A DNA stretch of 37,455 nt, from assembly GCF_024649945.1 (NCBI RefSeq), contig NZ_JANKMS010000021.1, positions 1 to 37,455 on the forward strand, in the 5' to 3' direction. Shown piece after piece: positions 25,082-33,759 of this stretch. The notes under the pieces were generated by a model. It had not been told where the DNA came from and made no database searches. It saw nothing but the letters and a program-made list of their open reading frames with translations. Origin of the DNA: Flavobacterium panacis (GTDB lineage Bacteria > Bacteroidota > Bacteroidia > Flavobacteriales > Flavobacteriaceae). The translations under genes and the position numbers were made by a program. Numbering within the stretch: position 1 is the stretch's first letter; the number at the start of each line of letters is the position of its first letter.

Positions 25082-26305
25082 ATGAAAAATAGTACAAAGA
25101 AAAGTTATTTGATGTCAGTTTTGATGATCTGCGTTATGACTATTACAAGTTGTAAAGTAACCTCTCAAGAACCAGCAAAAAAAGATATTGTAATTGGTAA
25201 AAATGCGAAATGGTCAGATAAAATGGCTTTGACCTTGATGAAACGTCATCCTGAATCTTATATGTTGGATGATGCTAAAAAGCCAAAATGGGATTATGTT
25301 CACGCTCTAGTTTTACATTCAATTGAAGAATTATACAAAAAGAATCCAGATCCAAGATATAAAGCTTATGTAAAAGGTTATGTTGATGAATTGGTACAAG
25401 CTGATGGAAGTATTAAAACCTATGAGCTTGAGAAATATAATATCGATTTGGTATTACCTGGGCGTTTGCTTTTTGATGTTTATGCCTATTCAAAAGAAGA
25501 GAAGTATCTAAAAGCATTAGAATTAATTCGCAAACAACTTACGGTGCAACCAAGAACTGAAAGTGGCGGATTCTGGCACAAGCAAATCTATCCAAATCAA
25601 ATGTGGTTGGATGGTTTGTATATGGGAGAACCATTTTATGCGGAATACACAGCTAAATTTGAAAACGGAAAAAGTTTTGACGATATCGCAAAACAATTTG
25701 AGGTGATTCAGTTGAAAGCTACAGACCCAAAGACAGGATTATTGTATCACGGATGGGATGAAAGCAAACAAATGCCTTGGGCTAATAAAGAAACGGGTAA
25801 CTCGCCAAACTTTTGGTCTAGATCTTTAGGCTGGTATGTAATGGCTTTGGTTGATGTTTTGGATTACATGCCAAAAGATCATCCAAAGAGAAAAGAATTG
25901 ATTAAGTATTTAAATAATGCTTCTGAAGCATTACTTAAATTTCAGGACAAATCTGGATTATGGTATCAGGTTACGGATAAAGGAGGCGAAAAAGATAATT
26001 ATTTAGAAGCTTCTGGTTCGGCTATGTTTTCTTATGCTTTTGCAAAAGGAGCTAACAAAGGATATTTACCAGCTAAGTTTAAAAAAGCAGCCAACAAAGC
26101 TTTTGACGGATTGACTACTGTTTTAATCAAAAAAGTTGACGAAGATGGTGGAATTACATTAACAAATTGCTGTCAGGTTGCAGGTTTAGGAGGAACGCCA
26201 TACCGTGACGGATCATACGAATATTACGTAAACGAAAGAAAAAAAGACAACGATCCTAAAGCAACAGGTCCTTTTATTTTGGCAGCTTTAGAATTAAATA
26301 GATAA
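25082..26305 (+). CDS. GH105 unsaturated uronyl hydrolase 2, lipoprotein
   Basis: 407 residues, a tandem paralogue of the gene upstream. The N-terminus differs: it has a lipobox (TITSC, Cys at about 24), so this copy is membrane-anchored where the first is soluble. Catalytic Asp177 lies in WLDGLYMGEPF, with SGGFWHKQIYPNQMW, SRSLGWYVMALVDVLDYMP and GSAMFSYAFAKGANKGY matching paralogue 1. The likely split is between homogalacturonan-derived and rhamnogalacturonan-derived unsaturated products, or between compartments. No frameshift or missing residue is seen. Confidence 0.93.
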   Translation: MKNSTKKSYLMSVLMICVMTITSCKVTSQEPAKKDIVIGKNAKWSDKMALTLMKRHPESYMLDDAKKPKWDYVHALVLHSIEELYKKNPDPRYKAYVKGYVDELVQADGSIKTYELEKYNIDLVLPGRLLFDVYAYSKEEKYLKALELIRKQLTVQPRTESGGFWHKQIYPNQMWLDGLYMGEPFYAEYTAKFENGKSFDDIAKQFEVIQLKATDPKTGLLYHGWDESKQMPWANKETGNSPNFWSRSLGWYVMALVDVLDYMPKDHPKRKELIKYLNNASEALLKFQDKSGLWYQVTDKGGEKDNYLEASGSAMFSYAFAKGANKGYLPAKFKKAANKAFDGLTTVLIKKVDEDGGITLTNCCQVAGLGGTPYRDGSYEYYVNERKKDNDPKATGPFILAALELNR

Positions 26306-26345
26306 TTGTTGATTGTTCTATTTAGAATTTTAGTCAGTACCCATA

Positions 26346-26380
26346 TAAACCCGACAGATTTTTAAAGCCTGTCGGGTTTA
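26346..26380. repeat. Perfect hairpin 'aacccgacag' element
   Basis: TAAACCCGACAG (26346-26357) is the exact reverse complement of 26369-26380, with an 11-base loop. This word occurs often between genes in flavobacteria. No T-run follows, so it is a repeat element or processing stem more than a terminator. It separates the GH105 pair from GH43. Confidence 0.6.
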
Positions 26381-26402
26381 CTAAATGTAATTAGTTTCAA
26401 AA

Positions 26403-27992
26403 ATGAAAAATATAAAAATCATCTTTTTTCTACTGCCCATTTTTTGTTTACAGAAAAGTAACGCACAAGTCTGGATACCCGATAATGGTGACGGAACCTA
26501 TACCAATCCGATCATTCATGCCGATTATTCAGATCCGGATGTTGTTCGCGTAGGCGATGATTATTTTATGACAGCTTCTTCTTTTAATTGCATTCCAGGT
26601 TTACCTATTTTACATTCTAAAGATTTGGTAAACTGGAAAATTATTGGTCATGCTTTGCTAAAGCAGCCTCCTTTTGAAACTTTCAATAAAGTACAGCATG
26701 GAAATGGAGTTTGGGCGCCAAGTATTACGTATCATAAAAATGAATTTTATATTTATTATCCTGATCCTGATTTCGGAATTTATATGATTAAAGCCAAAAG
26801 AGCAGAAGGGCCTTGGTCTGAACCGCTTTTGGTCAAAGAAGGGAAAGGATTGATCGACCCTAGTCCGCTTTGGGATACGGATGGTAAGGCGTACTTAACT
26901 CATGCTTTTGCTGGGAGTAGAGCTCAAATCAAAAGTTTATTAGTGGTTTGTACAATGAATCCGGAAGGAACAATTGTAAATAATGATGAAGTAATGGTGA
27001 TTGACGGACATGAAGGCGAAGAAACAATTGAAGGACCTAAATTTTACAAACGAAATGGGTACTATTATATTTTTGCTCCTTCGGGAGGTGTACCAACAGG
27101 TTGGCAGACTATTTTAAGATCAAAAAATGTTTTTGGACCTTACGAAAAGAAAAAAGTTTTAGAACAAGGTTCTACAAAGATAAATGGCCCACATCAGGGA
27201 GCTTGGGTTACAACACAGACAGGTGAGGATTGGTTTTTTCATTTTCAAGATAAAGGAGCTTATGGACGAATCGTTCATTTGCAACCAATGAAATGGGTGA
27301 ACGACTGGCCGGTTATGGGACATGATTTTGATAATAACGGAGTTGGCGAACCGGTTACTACTTTTAAAAAGCCAAACGTTGGGAAAAAATACCCAATAGA
27401 AGTTCCTGAAACTTCAGATGAGTTTAATGAACCCAAATTAGGACTACAATGGCAATGGCAGGCCAACAAACAAATTAACTTTGGATTTCCAACCAGTTTA
27501 GGTTATCTAAGTTTATATTGTAATACAACTACCAAAAATATCTTTAATGCTCCCAATTTATTGTTGCAGAAATTTCCTGCTGAGGAATTCACTGCAACAA
27601 CAAAATTAACTTTCAATTCAAGAATTAGTGGAGAATCTACGGGGCTAATTATAATGGGATTAGATTATAGTTACCTGTGTTTTAAAAATGAGAATGGTAA
27701 ACTTTATCTAAATCAGAAAACGGGCACTTTTGACAAGAAAGTTTCGGAAACAGAAACAAAACCGATTTTAATAGAAAACAGTACAATTTATCTAAGGGTT
27801 AAAATTAGTAAAGGAGGAATCTGTAGTTTCTTTTATAGTTTAGATGATAAAAATTATCAGGCAATAGGAAATGACTTTACTTCCAAAGAAGGAAAATGGA
27901 TTGGTGCTAAAGTAGGCCTTTTTGCTTTAGGAGAAGAAATTAAAAATGATTCTGGTAATGTTGCCGTAGATTGGTTTAGAGTAACAAAATAA
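26403..27992 (+). CDS. GH43 glycosidase (arabinofuranosidase/xylosidase type)
   Basis: 529 residues with a signal peptide (cleavage near KSNAQ, about 21). The five-bladed propeller (about 30-310) holds the GH43 acids: base Asp44 in DYSDPDV, pKa modulator Asp152 in LIDPSPLWD, and acid Glu210 in TIEGPKFYK. The C-terminal 330-529 is a concanavalin-like beta-sandwich typical of the large GH43 subgroup. It would clip arabinose or xylose side chains from pectin (arabinan, xylogalacturonan). The start is 10 bp downstream of a variable repeat gap. Which sugar it removes is not decided by the sequence. Confidence 0.92.
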   Translation: MKNIKIIFFLLPIFCLQKSNAQVWIPDNGDGTYTNPIIHADYSDPDVVRVGDDYFMTASSFNCIPGLPILHSKDLVNWKIIGHALLKQPPFETFNKVQHGNGVWAPSITYHKNEFYIYYPDPDFGIYMIKAKRAEGPWSEPLLVKEGKGLIDPSPLWDTDGKAYLTHAFAGSRAQIKSLLVVCTMNPEGTIVNNDEVMVIDGHEGEETIEGPKFYKRNGYYYIFAPSGGVPTGWQTILRSKNVFGPYEKKKVLEQGSTKINGPHQGAWVTTQTGEDWFFHFQDKGAYGRIVHLQPMKWVNDWPVMGHDFDNNGVGEPVTTFKKPNVGKKYPIEVPETSDEFNEPKLGLQWQWQANKQINFGFPTSLGYLSLYCNTTTKNIFNAPNLLLQKFPAEEFTATTKLTFNSRISGESTGLIIMGLDYSYLCFKNENGKLYLNQKTGTFDKKVSETETKPILIENSTIYLRVKISKGGICSFFYSLDDKNYQAIGNDFTSKEGKWIGAKVGLFALGEEIKNDSGNVAVDWFRVTK

Positions 27993-27999
27993 GAAAAAA

Positions 28000-30000
28000 A
28001 TGAAGCAGTTTAAAAAACAAGTAATACTATTATTTTGCCTTTGCAGTTTTGTAGTAAAATCTCAAAGTACCTATAAAAACTGGTCTGAAATTATTCGTAA
28101 AAGCGATGCGGCTTGGTTTGCTTCGGCTGAAGCTAAGAGAATAGCAGAGAATGTTTTGCTTTATCAAAGAGATATTGGAGGCTGGCCAAAAAATATCCAG
28201 ATGCAACAGGAACTGTCAGAGAAACAACAGAAAGATTTAATTGCTATTAAAAAAACAGCTGTTGAAACTACCACAGATAATGGAGCAACTTGTCAGGAAA
28301 TGCTTTTTATGTCCAAAATGTATGCTCAGGTAAAAGAGGAACGTTACAAGGAATCTTTTTTAAAAGGCTTAAATTACTTATTAGAAGCACAATATTCAAA
28401 TGGTGGCTGGCCTCAGTTTTACCCCTTAAAAAAAGGATATTACACTCATATTACTTATAATGATGATTCAATGATTAACATTATGAATGTGATAAAAGCT
28501 GTTGCAGATCAAAACGATTATTACAGTATTAAACCTTCAAATGAAATTGTAGAAAAGTGTAAAAAAGCTTTTGAGAAAGGAATCGACTGTATCTTAAAAA
28601 CACAATATAAACAAAACGGAGTTTTAACAGCTTGGTGTGCTCAACACGATGAAGTTACTCTAGCTCCGGCTAATGCAAGAGCTTTTGAATTAGCATCATT
28701 AAGTGGTTATGAATCGACAAAAATTGTTTTACTTTTAATGTCTATTGACAAACCTTCAAGGGAAATAGTGACTGCAGTTAAAAGCGCTGTTGAATGGTTT
28801 GAAAAAACGAAAATTACCAATTTAGAAGAGAAAAGAGTTTTAAATGATGCTGGAAAAATTATAGATAAAAAAATGGTTCCGGCTATAAATGCTGGTCCGA
28901 TCTGGGCGAGATTTATGGATCTAGAAACCAATGAACCTTTCTTTTGTGATCGTGACGGAATAAAAAAGAAATCTATTGATCAAATTGGGGCAGAAAGACG
29001 CAATGGTTATTCATGGTACACAGAAGCACCAAAAGAAGTCTTAAAAAGATTTCCTGATTGGGCGGTTAAAAATGGTACAAAAGTTTCTTCTTCAGAAAAG
29101 AAGAATGTTACGTTAATTACTGTTGCGCAGGATGGTTCTGGAGATTTTACCAAAATTCAGGATGCCGTGTATGCTTGTCCAGCATTTCCTTATGAAAAGG
29201 TTACAATTTACGTGAAAAACGGAATTTACAATGAAAAAGTTCGAATTCCAGAATGGAACAACAATGTAATCCTTAAAGGAGAAAGCAAAGAAAACACCAT
29301 TATTGCATTTGATGATAACTTCTCTAAAATAGCATTAGGAAGAAACAGTACTTTTTATACACCTACACTTTTGGTTGAAGGCGATGATTTTACAGCGTCT
29401 AATTTAACAATTAAAAATACTTCGGGAGAACGTGGACAAGCAATAGCATTATCAGTTGTTGCAAATCGTGCTAAAATATCAAATTGTAATCTTTTAGGAA
29501 ATCAGGATACTTTGTATTTGTCTGGTAGAGATACTAAACAATATTTTAAAGATTGCTATATAGAAGGAACAACAGATTTTATTTTTGGAGGTGCTACGGC
29601 TTTTTTTGAAAACTGTATCATTCACAGTATCAAAAGTTCCTATATCACTGCGGCTTCAACACCTGCAGGAACAGCTTTTGGTTTTGTATTTAAAAACTGT
29701 AAATTGACTGCAAATCCAGAAGCAAAAGACGTTTATTTAGGTAGACCGTGGCGTATTTATGCCAAAACGGTTTTTATTGACTGTGAAATGGGAAAACAAA
29801 TAAAACCGCAAGGTTGGGAAAATTGGTCAAAACCTGAAGCGGAAAAGAATTCTTTTTATGCCGAATACAATTGTACAGGAGAAGGATTTCAGCCTTCAAA
29901 AAGAGTAAAATGGTCACATCAGCTTTCAAAAAAAGAAGCCACACAATATTCAATAGAAAACATTCTTAAAGACAAGATTGTAAAATGGTACTCTTTTTAG
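28000..30000 (+). CDS. PL10 pectate lyase - CE8 pectin methylesterase fusion
   Basis: 666 residues with a signal peptide (end near VVKSQ, about 23). Residues about 25-350 form a PL10 pectate lyase, opening with WSEIIRKSDAAWFASAEAKRIA and carrying QYSNGGWPQFYP and YNDDSMINIMNVIK. After a Ser/Lys linker (about 353-370), residues 372-650 form a CE8 pectin methylesterase: AQDGSGDFTKIQDAV, QDTL with Asp503, DFIFG with Asp526, and GRPW with Arg582/Trp584. The esterase exposes free galacturonate, which the lyase then cuts by beta-elimination to unsaturated oligomers. Both catalytic sets look intact. It lies 7 bp after GH43. The order of reactions is inferred. Confidence 0.95.
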   Translation: MKQFKKQVILLFCLCSFVVKSQSTYKNWSEIIRKSDAAWFASAEAKRIAENVLLYQRDIGGWPKNIQMQQELSEKQQKDLIAIKKTAVETTTDNGATCQEMLFMSKMYAQVKEERYKESFLKGLNYLLEAQYSNGGWPQFYPLKKGYYTHITYNDDSMINIMNVIKAVADQNDYYSIKPSNEIVEKCKKAFEKGIDCILKTQYKQNGVLTAWCAQHDEVTLAPANARAFELASLSGYESTKIVLLLMSIDKPSREIVTAVKSAVEWFEKTKITNLEEKRVLNDAGKIIDKKMVPAINAGPIWARFMDLETNEPFFCDRDGIKKKSIDQIGAERRNGYSWYTEAPKEVLKRFPDWAVKNGTKVSSSEKKNVTLITVAQDGSGDFTKIQDAVYACPAFPYEKVTIYVKNGIYNEKVRIPEWNNNVILKGESKENTIIAFDDNFSKIALGRNSTFYTPTLLVEGDDFTASNLTIKNTSGERGQAIALSVVANRAKISNCNLLGNQDTLYLSGRDTKQYFKDCYIEGTTDFIFGGATAFFENCIIHSIKSSYITAASTPAGTAFGFVFKNCKLTANPEAKDVYLGRPWRIYAKTVFIDCEMGKQIKPQGWENWSKPEAEKNSFYAEYNCTGEGFQPSKRVKWSHQLSKKEATQYSIENILKDKIVKWYSF

Positions 30001-30010
30001 TAACAGTTTT

Positions 30011-30065
30011 CAGTCGCAGTGATCAGTCTCAGCCTAACTGTAAACTGAGACTGCGACTGCGACTG
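30011..30065. repeat. Long imperfect hairpin before the second GH28
   Basis: Bases 30011-30032 are nearly the reverse complement of 30045-30065 (one length difference and two substitutions), with a 12-base loop. The 'ctgcga' word then repeats to about 30085. There is no T-run. It is a non-coding repeat, possibly an mRNA stem. Confidence 0.5.
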
Positions 30066-30110
30066 AACACCGCGACTGCGACGAAACACTCAGAATAAAA
30101 ATTAAAAAAA

Positions 30111-31466
30111 ATGAATTTCAAATACCTCTTCATAATACTTCTTTCATGGACTTCGTTTGCACAGAATAATGATTTCCCTTCAGCTAAAGTCGATTCAATT
30201 GTAAAGCGAATTCAGATTCCTGTTATACCTTCTTATCAAATCAATGTATTGAAATTAGGAGCAAAAGGAGATTCCATTACAGACAATAAAAAAGCTTTTG
30301 ATAAAGCAATGGAATTGTGCAAAAAGAATAATGGTGGAACAATTATAGTTCCAAAAGGAATTTATAAAATCAACGGGCCAATTCATTTTGTGAGCAATGT
30401 AAACCTTAAAATAGAAAAAGGAGCAAAAATTAAATTTAGCGACAATCCGAAAGATTATCTGCCAATGGTTTTAACCAGTTGGGAAGGAACAATGTTATAT
30501 AACTACAGTCCATTGATTTATGCTAATAATTGCAGCAATATTGCAATTTCGGGTGAAGGAACAATCGATGGAGAAGGAGGAAAGACCTGGAAAACCTTTA
30601 AAGCAAAAGAAGGAGCCGGTAAAGAACGTAGTCGTGAAATGAACCATAATAATACGCCAGTAAGCGAAAGAAAATTTGGTGAAGGCTATTTCTTAAGACC
30701 TCAAATGATTCAGTTCTTAAATTGTAAAAACATTTTGGTAGAAAACATTCGAATAGAAAATTCTCCATTTTGGTGTCTACATCTTTTAAAATCAGAAAGT
30801 ATAACCGTTAGAGGCATCAGCTACAAATCTTTAAATCATAATAACGACGGAATTGATCCGGAATATGCAAAAGATGTTTTAATTGAAAATGTAACTTTTG
30901 ATAATGGAGATGATAATGTTGCTATTAAAGCAGGACGTGATCATGAGGGAAGAAACAATACAGCAACACCAAGTCAAAACATAGTGATTCGAAATTGTAA
31001 TTTCAAAGGACTTCATGGTGTAGTAATAGGTAGCGAAATGTCAGCTGGAGTGCAAAATGTCTTTGTAGAAAACTGTAAAACATGGGGATTTTTAAAACGA
31101 GGTATTTATTTAAAAACCAATGCAGATCGTGGAGGTTATATAAAAAATGTATTCGTTAGAAATCTAAAATTAGATGAAGTAGAAGATTGTTTGTATATCA
31201 CTGCTAATTATCATGGAGAAGGAAAAGGGTATCAATCGGATATATCCAATGTACATTTTTCAGATATTTTCTGTAATAAAGCTTTAGAATCAGGAATTGT
31301 TATTCAGGGATTTCCAGACAAAAAAATTAAGAATATTTCTTTAAAGAATATTGAGATCAAGTCGGCTAAAAATGCATTATCAAATGAAAACGCCGAAAAT
31401 GTTTTAATGACAGACGTTTTTATAGGACAAAAAGCAAGTGTACCTACAGCAGTTTCGAAACCGTAG
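30111..31466 (+). CDS. GH28 polygalacturonase 2
   Basis: 451 residues with a signal peptide ending near WTSFAQNN (about 18). GH28 signatures: NNDGIDPE with Asp246 and Asp249, GDD with Asp267/268, and LHG with His302. The fourth motif, RIK in most members, reads Tyr333-Leu-Lys335, so the substrate-binding arginine is replaced by tyrosine. Otherwise it parallels the first GH28 closely (KAGRDxxGR, VVIGSEMSAGVQNVFVENC). The altered +1 subsite may signal another linkage, for example rhamnogalacturonan or xylogalacturonan. It is soluble where the first GH28 is a lipoprotein. It is followed by repeat-rich DNA before CE12. Confidence 0.92.
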   Translation: MNFKYLFIILLSWTSFAQNNDFPSAKVDSIVKRIQIPVIPSYQINVLKLGAKGDSITDNKKAFDKAMELCKKNNGGTIIVPKGIYKINGPIHFVSNVNLKIEKGAKIKFSDNPKDYLPMVLTSWEGTMLYNYSPLIYANNCSNIAISGEGTIDGEGGKTWKTFKAKEGAGKERSREMNHNNTPVSERKFGEGYFLRPQMIQFLNCKNILVENIRIENSPFWCLHLLKSESITVRGISYKSLNHNNDGIDPEYAKDVLIENVTFDNGDDNVAIKAGRDHEGRNNTATPSQNIVIRNCNFKGLHGVVIGSEMSAGVQNVFVENCKTWGFLKRGIYLKTNADRGGYIKNVFVRNLKLDEVEDCLYITANYHGEGKGYQSDISNVHFSDIFCNKALESGIVIQGFPDKKIKNISLKNIEIKSAKNALSNENAENVLMTDVFIGQKASVPTAVSKP

Positions 31467-31514
31467 GCAAAGAGACAAAGAGACAAAGAGGCAAAGATGT
31501 AAAGATGTAAAGAT
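31467..31514. repeat. Six tandem octamers
   Basis: Six 8-bp units of the form (g/a)(c/t)aaaga(g/t) run without interruption from the stop codon of GH28-2. Copy number may vary between strains. Confidence 0.7.
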
Positions 31515-31664
31515 CTTTTTTAGAGGCGCATTGCAGTGCATTTAGCACAAAGAATATACATAGCTAATCGCCTTCTAGTCAAATAAAATAAAAAAGAAAA
31601 ACTTAGCGTCCTCTGCGTAACCCTATGCGGTAAAAATATAAAGTATGCAAATTAAAATCTGAAT

Positions 31665-31746
31665 AATCTGCTAAATCTGCGAGAGTAAATTTCGCACACT
31701 CCCGATAGCTATCGGGATAAAAAGATCAAAGCAGATATAGCAGATT
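31665..31746. repeat. Nested inverted repeat before CE12
   Basis: AATCTGCTAAATCTGC (31665-31680) pairs with 31731-31746 (one mismatch in 16). Inside lies the perfect palindrome CCCGATAGCTATCGGG (31701-31716), a word frequent in flavobacterial intergenic DNA. The outer arms recall the stem at 17965-17996. The element fills most of the 343-bp gap after GH28-2; I see no gene or clear promoter in that gap. Confidence 0.65.
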
Positions 31747-31809
31747 TTTAGAATAAAGCTGCGCAAATCAGCAAAATCAGTGTGATACAAAAAATTAAAC
31801 CACAAAAAA

Positions 31810-32553
31810 ATGAAAAAATACATTCTACTAACACTCCTAATTACCTCATTAGGTTTTGCACAGAAAACAACGTTATACTGTATTGGCGATTCAACAATGG
31901 CCAACAAGAAAGATCCCGATAAAAATCCTGAACATGGATGGGCGCAAGTATTACAATCTTTTTTTAAAGATAATATAGCAGTAGTAAACAAAGCACAGAA
32001 TGGAAGAAGTACCAGAAGCTTTATCAATGAAAAACGTTGGGACTCGATTTATAACAAACTAAAAAAGGGAGATTACGTTTTTATAGAGTTCGGACATAAT
32101 GATGAAAAAATAGAAGACCCAAGCCGCTATACCAATCCACATACAGCTTACCGTTATAATCTCATTCGATTTGTAAAAGAAACCAGAGAAAAAGGCGCAA
32201 TACCAATTTTATTGACCTCTATTTCTAGACGTAACTTTAATGAAAAAGGAGTACTGGTTCCGACTCACGGAGATTATCCTTTAGAAACTCGTTTGGTAGC
32301 ACAAGAATACAAAGTGCCTTTTATTGACTTAGAGTATTATACAGAATTATTAGAACAATCTTACGGACCAGAACAATCAAAATTACTTCATTTACATTTT
32401 AAGGCGGGTGAAAATGCTTATTATGATAAAGATAAAGCTGATGATACGCACCTATCTTTATTAGGAGCTACCAAAATTGCACAAATAGTGATTGATGAGA
32501 TTAAAGAAACTAATGATCCTTTATTGAATGGTCTAAAAAAGGGTATTAAGTAA
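31810..32553 (+). CDS. CE12 rhamnogalacturonan acetylesterase
   Basis: 247 residues with a signal peptide (end near LGFAQK, about 17). It is an SGNH/GDSL hydrolase: block I GDST with Ser28, the block II region NGRSTRSF, block III GHND with Asn97, and block V DDTH with Asp211 and His214. The length and the DDTHLSLLGA ending are typical of rhamnogalacturonan acetylesterases, which remove acetyl groups from the galacturonate of the RG-I backbone. It is the last gene of the depolymerase block and is followed by a strong terminator. Confidence 0.93.
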   Translation: MKKYILLTLLITSLGFAQKTTLYCIGDSTMANKKDPDKNPEHGWAQVLQSFFKDNIAVVNKAQNGRSTRSFINEKRWDSIYNKLKKGDYVFIEFGHNDEKIEDPSRYTNPHTAYRYNLIRFVKETREKGAIPILLTSISRRNFNEKGVLVPTHGDYPLETRLVAQEYKVPFIDLEYYTELLEQSYGPEQSKLLHLHFKAGENAYYDKDKADDTHLSLLGATKIAQIVIDEIKETNDPLLNGLKKGIK

Positions 32554-32582
32554 AAAATATAGACTATTATTTTAATAATAAG

Positions 32583-32619
32583 AAAAATGGAGAGAATGTA
32601 TATTCTCTCCATTTTTTTT
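32583..32619 (+). terminator. Intrinsic terminator after CE12
   Basis: Bases 32583-32597 pair perfectly with 32602-32616 (15 bp, gtat loop) and run into eight T. It closes the pectin locus. Confidence 0.9.
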
Positions 32620-33008
32620 GGAATATATTATACTGTTGTTATAAGTTTTCTTTTCATGTAAACCTCTGTTAGTTATTGAAAAATAAGGTTGTTACGCTTT
32701 TTTTTCTTTGTCTAGTAAGTACTATATATACTTGAAATAAATCCTTTTTTCATGACTTATAAGTATATTTTCTTCTTCAATTTGAATCTTGTTTTTATAA
32801 GATTTGTCTTAATCTATAAGTTTAAAAACTTTTACAGGTAAAAATAAAGGGTATTTGAGGGGAAATTTGCACTCTGAAAATAAGTTTTTGATTATGAGTC
32901 TGTTGTAGGGAATCTTGTGAGATTTTTTTCTACACTGTAAAAAATCTTACGAATAATCATTCTCTTATAGTAAACGAAAAAATTAAAACGTATAATAATT
33001 GAAAGGTC
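32620..33008. other. Non-coding gap before the short secreted protein
   Basis: No gene is visible. One stem (32915-32928 with 32939-32952, two wobbles) lies about 60 bp before the next start and could be a leader structure. No convincing TTTG/TAnnTTTG pair is found. Confidence 0.4.
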
Positions 33009-33356
33009 ATGAAAAATAGATTACTCCCATTATTTGTCGCTTTAGGATCTTACTCTGCTTACTCGCAAGTAGGTGTAGGGATAGTAGAGCCAAATTCTTC
33101 TGCGCAATTGGATATTACTTCAAGTACTAAGGGACTTTTGATTCCCCGAGTTTCTTTAACAAGTAGTACCGATGCTACAACTATTAAACCAGGTAATGTT
33201 GAAAGTTTGCTGGTTTTTAATACTGCTATTGCAACAGATATTACACCAGGTTACTACTATTGGTACAACAATAGATGGAACAGAATAGCTGTTTCTGGAG
33301 AAGGAGGAGGCAATTCTGGAATTGCAGCTGGTGATGGAGCGCCTGGAGCTAGATAA
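33009..33356 (+). CDS. Short secreted head-domain-like protein
   Basis: 115 residues with a signal peptide (cleaved near SAYSQ, about 20). The mature part resembles the N-terminal head of long flavobacterial surface or tail-fibre-like proteins: GVGIVEPNSSAQLDI, STKGLLIPRVSLTS and PGYYYWYNNRWNRI. Such proteins usually continue into a collagen-like or coiled stalk. Here the chain stops right after GDGAPGAR, where a Gly-X-Y stalk would begin. The following frame shows no continuation, so it is either a naturally short secreted protein or the truncated stub of a longer one. No function is assigned. Confidence 0.65.
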   Translation: MKNRLLPLFVALGSYSAYSQVGVGIVEPNSSAQLDITSSTKGLLIPRVSLTSSTDATTIKPGNVESLLVFNTAIATDITPGYYYWYNNRWNRIAVSGEGGGNSGIAAGDGAPGAR

Positions 33357-33375
33357 TAAAGGGATCTTTTTAAAA

Positions 33376-33759
33376 ATGTTTAAAAGAAAATTAAAAGCTG
33401 ATTTTGATTTTTTCGAAAAATCGTTTTTTGATAATAGTGAAGACAAGATAAAAGAATATGATAGAATTGTTTATGTAGTCTATGATAAGAACGAGCTGTT
33501 GGGATTTCTACAGGAAAATAAAAATGCAAATGTTTTAGTTTGTTTATTTGACAAGCAGTTCTATACAAGTCTGTCTTTTTTACAAATAATGAACAATTTG
33601 ATATTATTTGATGAATGTAAAACAAGCAGGGAAATTTTTAAAGAAATCAAAGCTTTTTTTAGAAAGAAATTAGATTCCAGAAATGAGAAAATTTCATTAC
33701 AAAATGCTAACATAATGCAGTTTCCAGAATACTACAAAGCTATGTATTACCTACTATAA
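33376..33759 (+). CDS. Small protein of unknown function
   Basis: 127 residues from the ATG at 33376, 19 bp after the previous stop. An in-frame ATG at 33322 would overlap the upstream gene by 35 bp and is less likely. It has no signal peptide. The charged N-terminus (FKRKLKADFDFFEKSFF) is followed by alternating hydrophobic strands and helices (RIVYVVYDKNELLGFL, NVLVCLFDKQFY, LILFDE). This resembles a small alpha/beta, receiver-like fold without a clear phosphoacceptor set. I do not recognise the family. Pairing with the short secreted protein suggests one transcript. Confidence 0.6.
   Translation: MFKRKLKADFDFFEKSFFDNSEDKIKEYDRIVYVVYDKNELLGFLQENKNANVLVCLFDKQFYTSLSFLQIMNNLILFDECKTSREIFKEIKAFFRKKLDSRNEKISLQNANIMQFPEYYKAMYYLL

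Noticed and set aside
21286..32553. Type IX secretion sorting domains on the pectinases
   Set aside because: None of the C-termini shows the conserved T9SS tail; the enzymes end in their catalytic or accessory folds and carry ordinary or lipoprotein signals.
33322..33375. Earlier start for the 127-residue protein
   Set aside because: It would overlap the end of the upstream gene, and the ATG at 33376 gives the better-looking N-terminus.
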